A stretch of DNA of 64,000 bases from positions 1 through 64,000 of the forward strand of contig JADNRV010000156.1 of the NCBI GenBank assembly GCA_015499995.1, given 5' to 3'. Below are positions 34,703 through 46,102 of the stretch, piece by piece. A program made the position numbers and the translations under genes. Numbering within the stretch: position 1 is the first letter of the stretch; every line of letters begins with the position of its first letter. Source of the DNA: Flammula alnicola. Its lineage: Eukaryota > Basidiomycota > Agaricomycetes > Agaricales > Strophariaceae. The notes under the pieces were generated by a model. The model ran no database searches. It was not told the DNA's origin and saw only the letters and a list, made by a program, of their open reading frames with translations.

Positions 34703-35818
34703 CCCAGTGAAAAATGACTCGAGTGGGATCCAGTACCTTCGAGCATTATAGATTGAAATGATTTCCCATCAATCCAATCGATAGCGCTCGATTTCGTCCG
34801 AAAAATGAGAACCGCTCGAAAAATCTTAGTGTAGAATCGAGTGGGATACTGTCTCCTCGAGTGAAATGATGCCAAGATTGATATTCCCGAATTCGCTCGA
34901 CACCACTCTACCAGGCTTTATTTATATGGCAGAACGATTTCCCAATCTTTGAGTGAGGTAGAGCCTCCTCGAGCGACATAGATCCGTTCTCATAGCCAAT
35001 GGATTGGTTCGAAATTCACATTTGATTAGAATACTCTACGGCAGGGCGGTACACGTACAAGACTCGGAATTTAACACTACCAAGAATACTTATAGCCAGT
35101 TATGAGGTCCACTTACTGGGCATGCATGTACTTATGCATTCTGCGTATGGATTGAGGTTGACTTGGGGCTAGGAGGTGCAATTAGCTGGGATACATGCGG
35201 TGATAAGCACAAGACATACCTGTAACTCGAGTCCGCAGATCCACCACCACCAACCATGTGCTTGAATATCTTGAAGGCAAGGGCTGCAGAGAAAATATAA
35301 GTACAGAACGCAGGAGATCCGCTCAGTGGACATACATTACATAACGAAGGAGAGAGACCGAAGGGCGCTCGACCTCATGGCTGCGATGGAAATCTAGTAA
35401 GGAATGTGATATACACACAAAAAGGGAGGAATAGCTTACATTGAATGCAGATATTGAAGAGGACAATGGCAATGGTGGCAATGGTGTTGCGAAAAGGAAG
35501 GCGGAGGGTAGACATCAGCGAGAGGGAGGGAGAACTAGAGGAACGGGAGTCGTGGTGGTACGTGTCAAAGGAAGAAGTTGAACTACGCGAACTTGGAAAT
35601 TCCTGAAGTACTCGTCATTTGTCAGCGCGTTCCACACCCTCATTCTGGGGAAAAGTCAAAGTCCGAGAGAATGCCAAGACACGAACCATCGGCAAGGTTT
35701 TGATAATAATCCGGCGCACTCGAAGACACTCGAAAAGTTCAGAAATCACTCGATTGCATGGGAAGGGCTCAATTCTACTGGAATACACACGATTTCACTC
35801 GAGTCGTTTTTCACTGGG
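34703..35818. mobile_element. Non-autonomous element, 1116 bp, CCCAGTGAA ends
   Basis: The ends match for 22 of 23 bases (CCCAGTGAAAAA, then T or C, then GACTCGAGTG) in inverted orientation. They are flanked by the 7-bp duplication GGTCAGC (34696-34702 and 35819-35825). Subterminal parts contain many CTCGAGTG or TTCGAGTG copies (left about 34714-34870, right about 35720-35806). The interior has minus-strand exon-like pieces (MSTLRLPFRNTIATIAIV at 35515 and KIFKHMVGGGGSADSSY near 35240), possibly a captured gene fragment. It has the same terminal bases and duplication length as the element at 34-1309. Confidence 0.82.
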
Positions 35819-35825
35819 GGTCAGC

Positions 35826-36948
35826 ACTGGTCAGTGGTACCAATGTGCCTCTTACTAGTTGGAGGGGGTCCAGGCGCAATTTTGATGTAAGCTTTGCACT
35901 GGAACAAATGTTCGATATAAGTATGATCAAAATATAGTACTTACTCATAAGCCTAAACTGAACCTACAAGGACTACATCGTGGCTCGCCGAGTCGCATGG
36001 GTAGGAGAAATACGAGGGGTCGGGGGATGTGCATATCACCTCACACGCCGAGAGCCAAATGTGAAAGCCACGGCGATATACCTAGGCGTGCCTATGTTAG
36101 CGTTACGACGAGCAGAGCACGGTTGACGTTAATACGTTAATTTCCTCTACACCCCTGGGTTCCGTGGCTACGTCATTGGTGGGCCACTCATCATGCATGG
36201 AGATATCAACCACAGCGAGGTAAAATTTCCGGCTCCTGTTCGTCTCGTTTCAGTCCCACGTCTTAAGCATATGTTAGGCACTAGAGTCACCGATGTAAGT
36301 GTCTTCCAAATGTCGGCCATCAACCCAACAGAGATCCTGGATGGCTGGCCAGTGCTCCATGAGCACATGGAGAGAGATATAGGAGATGGACAAAGCCCAA
36401 ATTGATAGCCGTAGTCGCCCACTCAATCTCGACTTTTACGGACAGTTTCAAACGATCCATGAGCACATCTCCTACCCGGCTTCCCCGCTCGCCCTTATAT
36501 ATTGTTCATGAAGGTCGAAAATTCAGACCGGAAATTATTTAACATAGTTGAATAAAAAGTGAACGCCGACCATGTATTAAGATGCTAAAATACCTACAAG
36601 AGAACAAAAACACGTTGTAGTCGAAACCGCTGTATGCTGCTATAACGAATTTATGTAAACTAAACAACGAAGTCGCAGAGACAAGTCATTACAACAGTAG
36701 TATTCAAATAAACTAGGCCGGCAGCGGCCTTCGAATTTCTCGCGAATTTCCTTACATAAAGGCCTCGCGGCGATTTCATTGTCCATCACGATAATCTCTG
36801 CTTAGCCACTCAATATTCAATATTCAATCCTCACTCTCTCTCCTTTCACCGTGAAAACTTACCGCAAACAGAATCGCGTCCATATCGACCGCAGACTGTA
36901 CTTCTCGTGGAATATACTGGCAGAATAGGCGCCCGCATTTCGAGCATT
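35826..36948. other. Intergenic, upstream of copy 3
   Basis: No recognised gene. An ATG-initiated frame at 36193-36405 (MHGDINHSEVKF) has no known motif. From about 36735 the sequence matches the region before copy 2 (about 31679-31780), including GGCCTCGCG and TTTGTCCATCACGAT-like blocks, so the duplicated unit includes at least 240 bp of upstream sequence. Confidence 0.5.
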
Positions 36949-36977
36949 CAATATATGCGCAAAAAAGAAGACGAACG

Positions 36978-39429
36978 ATGGACGTGAAGCCCGATTGTGA
37001 GTCTTTTGTCATTTGTGAATGTAAAGCCTCATTCTTAGATTCCTACAGTTTCATTTGATATCCAAACCGGAGAATCCTCGACGTCGACAACGTCCTTTTT
37101 GGTAGAAGCTTTGGCCACGGAAATCGTGCCACTCGAGATGAAAAACAGCGTTGAACAGTTCAGTGAGCGACTGGCAGAAGCCAGAGCGAGAAAACCCACA
37201 GAAAGGGAGCCGAAAACACAAAAAGAATTCTTTGAGGAGATCATTCTTCAGAGAGCGGAACGCGACACTCCTTGCATCATCGACATGAAAACCGCTACAG
37301 ATGAAGAAAAGGCAAAAGAGCGCCAACGCCGTCTCGACGCACGCACCACCAGGCACAGACACGTCTTCCTATGGTGGCCGCGCGATCCCAAGGGCAAGTG
37401 GATTACTCCCGAAAACAGCCGCAGGGGCAAGGAGGCGCCGAACGGGCAGCAGATTTGGGGCGCGACCTTGTTCGACTTTTATACAGTGTATCGCTTTCCA
37501 GAAATGCACGGGCTGGTGACTTGGTCGAGTGGCAGCAAATTAGCTGCGTGGATGAAGGATAACGAGGAGTTCTATGCCCGGGATTGTATTGACGGCGCTG
37601 AGGAAGAGGAGGAACCGCGGATGATCCACCCATGTGATATCAGCCAGCTCATCAAGGACTCCGAGCAGACGACCGTCAGCAAGACCTGGGTTCGCGAGGA
37701 GGAAGGACCCAAAGGGAAAGGCATGGAGCGAGAGGAATGGGAGATCCCCCAACCCGTATGGCACGCCTTCGTTTCTCTTCTGTCGATCATTATTGACCAT
37801 AAGTCTAACAGTGGCCTCCTAAGTCTCCGTTTGACCCTAATGCCTACCCAGCTCCATGGCCAACAGAACCATTCAGGTCGGAGGGCCTCACTATTATCCC
37901 AAAGTTACAAGGCTACCTCCCACACTCGTCCTTTCCACCTAAACTTGTCGTCCATGATCCTTGGAACCTACTCAGCGCATTCGAATACCACTACCGAGAA
38001 GGCTGGGACGAAAAAAAGGCATGGTCGGAAGCGCAAGACGTCACTCACGTGTACAAGCTCACATCGTCGACGACGAACACGAAACGCAGGGAAGAAGACG
38101 ACAAATGGTTGGCGGACAAGGAGGCCGAGGCCAAGCTCGTGAGGGAGATATTCTTAAAGAACCCTCACTCAGACAACAAATTTCCCAGTGGATATTTCAT
38201 CAGAGAAGGAGACGACGAAGACCCGTCGCCCGGACCGTGCAAGCCTCCCATCTTCATTGTTCTTCCGCACAAGGCGAGCCGTTTTCAGCCGCCAGAGGCA
38301 CATCTGTATCTCTCGCCTGCCGGCGCCCTTGGGACAGGCAATCATTCGTTCGTATACAAAGCCGAACTCGAGCTTCCTCGGACCTTGCTCGTCAATGCAG
38401 AGGTGTGCCGTACATGCGTGTTGGAAGACATGGCGAAGATAATTCAGGAGGAAGATGGCGAAAACGGCGAGCGACGCGATCCGAAGTGGGACCACAAAAG
38501 TGGGCGCTGGGTGGTCAGCGCAAAACAGAAAATGCGCGTCATTACAAAAATGAAAGACGAGGACGGCGTAGAGGAAACTTACTTCATCAAACCTGGCGAG
38601 ATGAGAGCGGAGCTCGTCTACGAGGGCCCGTTCCGCGTCATCGAAAGCCGCGTGCAGTACCAGGACCTTGCGCTCGGTCCGTACTGCGAACACATCTTGA
38701 AGGAGAAACGCGCCATTCACCCACTGACGAGTAAAGTGTACGTGGCTGCGAAGCTGTCTATCGAGAACGACTTACACCTGCAGAGGGAGGCTGAGAGCTA
38801 CCAGGCGTTCCCGAGGCATTTCTTCGAGCATTGGAGTGGGTATAATGTCGTCACGCCCTTGAAGGAGCCGGTGCCTGTTGGGCCGCTCGTACCTCAGTTC
38901 TACGGGTACTACACCGTCGATGAGGAGCATAAGAAGAGTACGGTTGGGGTCAACGATAGCGCTGCAGGTGATGGTGCGAAGACGAACGAAAGGCCGCAGT
39001 ATTTGAGCCCCATCCTCCTGCTTGAAGACTGTGGGAAGCCGATAGATCCCAAAAAACTTTCTGTAGATGACCAGTACGTATTCTATCTTCAATGTTGTTT
39101 GTTATTCTCAGCTGACAGATTTGAAAATATTGCTCACCAGAACCGAATGCGCTTCGCTCATATACCGATTCCACGAAGCGGGGTGGCTCCACGGCTCTAT
39201 CGCTCGTCGTAACATAGTCCGCCAGCCAGGGCCTCTCAGCGCATGGCCCCTCGAGCGTATGGCCAACGAGCTTACGCGAGGAGGAATAGGCGAGCACTGG
39301 AGCTACAGGCTCATTGATTTTGGCAGGAGTTTCAGCATCGAGGGAATGGAACAGCAGTACCGAGGCGAGATGATATGTGAGGAGTCGGAAGTGAGCCTTT
39401 GGGTGTGGGATATGAAAGATTTGGCTTGA
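36978..39429 (+). CDS. Kinase-like family copy 3, predicted pseudokinase
   Basis: Exons 36978-36996, 37049-37755, 37812-39073 and 39141-39429; 2277 nt, 758 aa, in frame. Exon 1 codes MDVKPD plus one base, as in copies 2 and 4. The N-terminal domain reads HVFLWWPRDP, WITPEN, QIWGATLFDFYTVYR and SGSKLAAWMK. The kinase-like half has GTGNHSFVYKAELELP, CRTC in the insert, YVAAKLSI, HGSIARRNIV and LIDFGRSF. It is the closest relative of copy 2, and the two lie head to tail 2.6 kb apart with related flanks, so they arose by tandem duplication. Ser for Asp in the catalytic loop predicts loss of catalysis. I see no secretion or membrane signal. Confidence 0.82.
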
Positions 39430-40007
39430 GGAGGGCCTTGATGGCGTGTATAACTGCAAACATGGGGAACGTTCAGGAGAGGCTATACCTAGTGCTGACT
39501 GCGGAACTCCCTGCTGAACTTTGTCGATCGAGCGTGAACCTGTAGCAAGACTTTGCATCAGAAACATTATATGAATCGCCTATGATTTTTTACTTACTGG
39601 TGTCAGCGGAGTAGTCTCCTGTATGGCTCGTTCTTTACAGACACTGAGACAGATAATAGCGCGGAGTCGGAGGTGACGTTGACCGGCAGTGAAGCTTGAA
39701 GGCCTGATCACGACATATTTTGCTTACGTAACATCATTTTAGTGCAGCCATAATGATATCTATCCACTCTAGTGAACCTTGACCGGTTGACCACATGCAG
39801 CTTGAACGTTTGAACGTTGGAACCGCTAACGTTAAGCTTACATGCATCCCAGAGCGCTAGGGCTATTCTTGGAAGTCTTGGTACTCGCTGCGGCCCGCCA
39901 AGACATTTGTTTCACAAATGAACTCGTTCATCACGGACGACGCTCTCTCATTCGCTCTCTTTACTTCCTCGATCACCTCCTTCTCTGACAAAAGCCACAT
40001 AGTTTCA

Positions 40008-42112
40008 ATGTTGCAGCGTTCACCGTTGTTTATATGGCTTTTAGCGGCGTCTTTCGCGATTTTGCTGACTAGGGCAGGTCCAGCTCTCAACATCACCTTT
40101 CCTGATCAACCGCCTTCAGGTTCTTTCCTGAATGTTATCGAAGACCACTTCATTGGAATATCATATGAGCTTAGTTCCTTCGACACATTATGTGAGTTCA
40201 CCCTTCCCCTCAAAGTTTACGATTTATAACGTAGTTCTTTTCCTTATCTCAGGGGGAATGTCTACCGATGAGCAGCCAACAGCCATGCAGAACTACATGC
40301 ATAACCTCGTGGCGCGCATTTCGAAACCATTTCGGATAAGAATAGGCGGGAATGGGATGGACGGGTACGTTATTCCAATTTGTTATCACGTATGTACGAG
40401 GCTTGACAAGTAAACCAGATCAACTTATGTGCCAAGCCTAACGAGCGTCATTGAATACGCGGATGTCGATGAGGATGCTTCCTTCAACGACATACCCGTT
40501 AATTTTGGGCCAGCTTTCTTCGATATACTAAACGGAATGTCCGATAAGGCTGGCGATATGCAATTCTTCATAGGTCTGAGCATGCGGACTCCGGACAATT
40601 TCACAAATGTCATGATGCTCGCGGTGGCTGCACGAAAGAAATTAGGCAGTAGATTAGACGCATTTCTTCTCGGAAATGTAAGTATCACACATATCGATTG
40701 TTCTCGAATTCAGCTTGGTATTAGGAACCCGACCTTTATGCCGGACACGGAGAACGTGATGCGTATAACATCTCTGCTTATGTGCGTTTTATTGCATCTC
40801 TTTTGAATCACAATAGCTGATGTCTTGGTTTAGGTACCGGAAATTGGTCTCGCCCTCAGTGCGTTAGAAGACGCTGACACCATTGAGGAAGACGAGAGAA
40901 TCGTGGGCGGCCCGTCGATCTGCTGTAGATGGTGACTCTGATTCTTTCGATTGTCCGATTCCAAGCCTGAAGATACCTAAGGGAGCTTGATGATATTCTC
41001 AACGCTGGTCTTGACCGTTATCCTTACAAGTACTACTCGTAAGTTAGGCATGTCCCAATCAATGAAATTTTCTGCTAATCTACGTGTCATGTATAGTTTG
41101 CAACAATATCCAAAGCGTGCCTGCTCAGGCGGGAACATAGGCAATACGAATATTTCCTACTATCTTTCACATTCCAATGGTACGCCCTTTCTCTACTGAA
41201 ATACAACGGCGGAGGCTCTGACTTCTTGAATCCATCAGTCGAATCATTTCTAGATTGGCAGAAAGAAGGGATAATCCGTGCTCAGGAATTAAACGTACCA
41301 GTTGTCCTCTCTGAGTATAATTCCGTCGCGTGTGGAGGCACCAACATCTCGTCGACTGTAGGCGTCTTCTCCCTGATTCTTATGCCAGCCACGCTTTACT
41401 TATGAGCCTTCGTTCCCAGTTCGCCATGTCTCTTTGGGCAATCGATGTCGGCTTGAAAGCCGCCTCCATGAACTATAGCGCAGTCTTTCTCCATACCCGC
41501 GAACACGGCATTCAGTATAACCTTTTCGACCCTCCAAGTCCTGAAAAATCTACAGAACCAGGATGGCGAACAGGATCCACTTACTATGCTGCCATATTTC
41601 TGTCGGAGGTGACATATCCAAGCGGAAGTGTCATCGTTGACGTCAACCTCAACAACTCCAATACTTCACCTAATGCAACCGTGGCTGGCTATGGAATCTA
41701 TGATTATTCAAATACGACACGGGGAAAACTCGCCCTCATCAACTTCGCCAATGCCGTTCAGGTCTTTAGCCTCCCGTCAGGCCTCGCTCAAACAGTGCAA
41801 TACAAGGTCTTGACTGCGCCAGATGTTTATGAGCGAACAAACATATCATGGGCTGGTCAAACCATCGGCGCGAATGGAGATCTGCAAGGAGACGAGTGCT
41901 TGGTCGAGATGAACTGCGAGAACGGCTGTCAGCTGATGCTGCCTGGTCCAGCTGCTGCGCTGGTTGCCATTGATAGTGGAGTCCTCTTCTCTGGCAATTC
42001 GACAATCGCGTCTATTGGATCATACCTCTCGGGTACAACCGCTATCACTCCGTTCGTGCTCAAACTACTATTACCGATCTTATTCGCTGCAATTGTATTG
42101 TTGATGTCTTAA
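40008..42112 (+). CDS. GH79 beta-glucuronidase-like enzyme, secreted, probably GPI-anchored
   Basis: Nine exons: 40008-40191, 40253-40364, 40419-40677, 40725-40781, 40834-40931, 40982-41038, 41097-41179, 41239-41357 and 41420-42112; 1662 nt, 553 aa, in frame. The N-terminus has a signal peptide (SPLFIWLLAASFAILLTRAG). Clan A glycosidase features are LLGNEPDLYAGHG with the acid/base Glu and PVVLSEYNSVACGG with the nucleophile Glu. Other family segments are FRIRIGGNGMDGSTYVPS and FAMSLWAIDVGLKAA. A C-terminal beta domain follows, and the chain ends in a hydrophobic segment (PFVLKLLLPILFAAIVLLMS) after a small-residue stretch, as GPI signals do. GH79 enzymes release glucuronic acid or its 4-O-methyl form from arabinogalactan or related glycans outside the cell. 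No lesion seen. Confidence 0.88.
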
Positions 42113-44191
42113 TATTAGAATGTCTGTTGTTACTCAAGTCAAGTATAGAACATTCCTTTTTCCATATTTTTACACAGCATAGCAGTCCGATAAAACCACC
42201 ATGCATCATTGTCGGCTGGGGCTACATCAGGAGGTGCCAGTGAAGTTTTCTCAATGATGTAAAGTTGAACCTCGAGATTATTTGGAGGTTATCAGAGCTC
42301 GGTGTCTTTCTAGGTACGTAGTTGGCTCGAGCCGGAAAAAGTATAGATATATCGGAGTAGCGTGTGCTTCAGATTAGATTGTGATGTGTCTGTTCATGTC
42401 CATAGTGGCCAGAGCGATCGATATGTACCAGTGTGAAGTCACTTTGCCCACCTCCAGGCGTAACTTTCTACGTGTCCGGCGTCTTCCTTCACTTCAGCAA
42501 TGCAAAGAATCATCTGTGAGGTGATGGTGGAGCAACAACAGATCGATTGTCATTTGTTTTATTGTACAGTATATGGTGTGTCATGAGTCTCTCAGGGAGC
42601 GGTTTCTAAGTACGGTATTTATTTCTTCTTTTGGCCGTGCGGAAAAGATGTCATGTGATGGAACCCGAGTCTCCCCAAATTAATACAATCCTTCATCCCT
42701 CCGTGCAGCTCCGTGCGCGAGCTACAAAGGTCATGCAGATTATATGCATTCCCCTTGTTTTCATGCCTGACATTCCACGATGCAAAGTTACACAAGGCGG
42801 ACATACTCATATCCCCATCGCTCTGAACTTCTCGTTCGTTTCTTCCTGCTCTTATTCACCTTGAAGCTCGTTGCTCAAATCAATATTCCAAGGGTTGGAT
42901 TAGAGTTTAAAATAGACAGAGGAGTTTTCTCTGTGAAGCTGGGGAGTATATTGCAATACACTTATCGTCATCGGTAACATCAGCCTCAATCAAACTAAAC
43001 ATGATGCATGAATGCTAAGTCGACTTGGGTCGATCTAAGCCGCGGTCTGAGTAGGAGGACCCAAGGATCCGAACAATGCAAGACATGGTCTTGACTAAGC
43101 CATCCCGGCGCTCGCCCTAAGATGGCCACAAATGAGGTTTGTGTTGAATCTTCATGACTATCTTGTGGCCCGCTCGTCATTAAACAATTGTTCATTGTCC
43201 AGGTTTATTTCTTATAAGTCCCGGGCGAACGTTCGGTCATGGTGGCCTTGACAACCCAACCGTACAATGTAGTCCAAATCATCTCCGATCCTCCAGACAC
43301 TCTCCTGTGGATCGTCGTTTGTTTTGCTCGCTCAATATTTTCACCCTTCACAAAAGCACACGGATCTCGGATCCCTTCCTGTCCCGGCGTTGGGGATGTA
43401 CCGCAGGCTTGCGTTGGGCATTATTCTCTCGGCATCCGAGTCTGAGCATAGTTCGTGGGGAGGAATTTTCAGTGGCCACATGAGGTAGGTAGGCCCAACG
43501 TTTATTACATGTTGTTGTTGACTGAAGACATCTCTCCACGGGAATTAATGCTCGAATATCAAAAAAATAAGTTGAGACCTGCTGCTTGTAAGCAAATCAT
43601 AAGCATTGTGCCAGAATTTATTTTTGTTGTCTATGTATGTTCTAACGATTCCCTTATCTCGAACTAGGCCCAAAACCTTTGGCCTCAGGCGTCGTATGGT
43701 CTGTTGATTCGTCTTACCGCCGGCGAATGCGGTATCTGCGGGTCTCCAACGAAAGTATTTTTATAAATCTCTCGTCCCATGGCGCATGCTCGATCGGTAC
43801 AACCTCTCTACACCTGCCCAATTCCGATACTAGGAAAGGTGACGAAATAAATCTCGACATTGCCTATCGGGCGTGCTCCCTACTTCCATACCAAGCGTGC
43901 ATTTTGAGATCAAAGATGGACTATGGCCCTACCACCCAGGATGTCCCGGGTGTTTCTCAGGGATTGCGCGTAAACATGCTGGGCCAACAATGCCACATAA
44001 AAAACGGAAGGACGAATTCACTAAACAAACACGTTTATGGCCTGCTCGGTCGCAATCGTCATCGCGTCGATGGGGTGCCGCGACTATAAAATCGGTGTCT
44101 AGTGCAGCAATCCCCCCAGTTTGATTCCTCCTCTATTTTAACATTAATCGCCTTGGCTGGTCCATCGTTCATTTATTTTAATTTACCAACA
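42113..44191. other. No recognised gene
   Basis: About 2 kb of short open frames with no motif. It contains the 3' side of the GH79 gene and the 5' side of the zinc-finger gene; CT-rich sequence precedes the latter's ATG at 44192. Confidence 0.4.
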
Positions 44192-45488
44192 ATGGCCGAC
44201 TACAATCTCGTCTCCTCGACCGCTTACGAGGTCCCTGTGGCTCAATACATCCTCGAAGAAGCCTTGGGGCCAATCCCCGGCAGTGGTACCGGCAGTTATC
44301 TCGACGGCCTGGACGACGAAGCGTACGCTACCGGGTGGATGATTACGGAGGGGGGTAGCGTACATGAGGATGTTGAATTGACATTGGCCCATTTTTTCGA
44401 CGGTTCCGACTTTCGAGATGAAGAACCGGAGGCTTCGAAGTCAGTGCGATTCCCATTGACATGTCTTTGTGATCATGATCTAATTCTTTTTTCTCTCCGG
44501 AAGCTTGTCACAGCCAATGGCGCCGCAGGGCGGCGATCATACTGATGGGGAGGTGGATCAAGAGGACCAGGGCTACCTCCAGTAAGTGCGACTGTAAAGG
44601 CTATATCTATGTCTAATCTTTTGACTCCGATCAGGGAAGCTCACGATTGCGAAACCCAGGCTGTTCAGAAGGAGCGGGCCTCCTCAGAGTAAGATAATTG
44701 TTATATGCCCATAAAGTGCGCTCTGACTTTTTCGTTTGACAGAAGCGCCGAACGACTGTCTACAGAAAATTTTTGTATTAATGAGGCTACCTAGTGAGTG
44801 GCATTATTAGATCCGTAAATTGTATTCTCAAGTTTTAACTTCATCTGGTAGCGGTTTCACTCCCGCAACTATATCTTCAGATACTAAATCCATTAAACCT
44901 GAAGATATCGCTGAATCCAGAGTGGAATCTTCCGAGTGAGCCAAATAATTCTACTTTTATTCCGTCACACATAATCTAAAGATGTCTTTTCTTAGCTTGA
45001 GCATAACGTCGACCCCGCCATATGTGGCAAGCAGCATTGAGGTTCGTCAGGAGCCACCAGACCCCGTCATGTGAGTCCCATCATCGGACAGCCATGGACT
45101 TAAAACTAAGTCTTTTGGTAGCCGCCCAAAATTGAAACGCCCATGCTCCGAGGTCTCGTCGTCGACCCCGTCGAAGAAACACAAGGCAAAAGACGCCAAG
45201 CCCCCACCAATGCGGTGCCGCAAAACCGAACTGAACGAAAATGAAGCGCAGTCAAAGGGGTACCGCCGCTTTTATGATACGAATGGTGCCCTGACGTATG
45301 AGTGCATTGTCTGCCCGCTACGTTCTCATAGGCTAGGTGACATGTCCAGACATGTTGGTTCACATAGAGGCACTCTGAGATGCCGCTGCAATGTTTGCGG
45401 CAAGATATACGCTCGCGTGGATTCGCTCAAACGGCACCAAATCGACGACGGCCATGATGGACGGAATTATATTAACATTTCAACATGA
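44192..45488 (+). CDS. C2H2 zinc-finger protein, probable transcription factor
   Basis: Seven exons: 44192-44439, 44504-44581, 44635-44688, 44743-44793, 44852-44935, 44996-45070 and 45122-45488; 957 nt, 318 aa, in frame. All six introns are phase 2. The N-terminal 200 residues are acidic and Ser/Pro/Glu-rich, like an activation region. A basic patch (KLKRPC, then PSKKHKAKDAK) could be a nuclear signal. At the C-terminus a weak finger (CIVCPLRSHRLGDMSRHVGSH) is followed by a good one (CNVCGKIYARVDSLKRHQID then H). Two adjacent fingers at the very end are a common layout in basidiomycete regulators. Targets are unknown. The gene lies between GH79 and kinase-like copy 4 with no sign of co-regulation. 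Confidence 0.78.
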
Positions 45489-46102
45489 GCCAATGTGACG
45501 CCCAGTATGTTAGATCCTGGTCATGATGTGGCCCATTCCTTTGCATTTCTCTTCATTGTCCTTCCTCTTACCTTTACACACTCCTTTATACAAAAATACA
45601 AAACACAAAACATCTTGTAGCATAGTCGACGTCCGTTCTATATGTAGCACTTAGTCACGATTTAATGAATTTCCATTAACGCAAGCTTTTGCATGAAAAT
45701 AACTGCTTGTTCGACTTAAACTGGGAGGACTTATACTAAAGTTATACTACGTATTCTGAGGCATAATGTCCATGGAGCAGTCTTATCCAACCGCTCTTGG
45801 GGCGCGAGCAGTGCTCGGCAACGCGTCGATGGAGCGCCGTGAGTATAGCGTCACAGGTACGAGTTTCCAGATCCCACTACACATCGAGACTCGAGACGAA
45901 GGGGTGCAGATTGGCAAATCGCAGATTTTTAATGCGTTAAATCCTCAGTCGAGGTGAATTGAAATGTTCCAGACCTTTCAAGCACAGTCATTCGTGATCC
46001 CTAGTCACCAAGTCCTGAAAGACACTGTAATAAAATTATTTTCTATTTTCAAGGGTAAAATACGCTAGATACTCGGACATTTGAATGATCATCAAGCAGC
46101 AC
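45489..46102. other. Intergenic between convergent genes
   Basis: AT-rich, with the 3' flanks of the zinc-finger gene and copy 4. A short plus-strand frame at 45766-45957 starts with ATG but has no motif. Confidence 0.4.

Noticed and set aside
35175..35515. Multi-exon small gene inside the second CCCAGTGAA element
   Set aside because: Hydrophobic start and Gly-rich end look coding, but no splice model kept frame through all pieces; noted only as a possible captured fragment.
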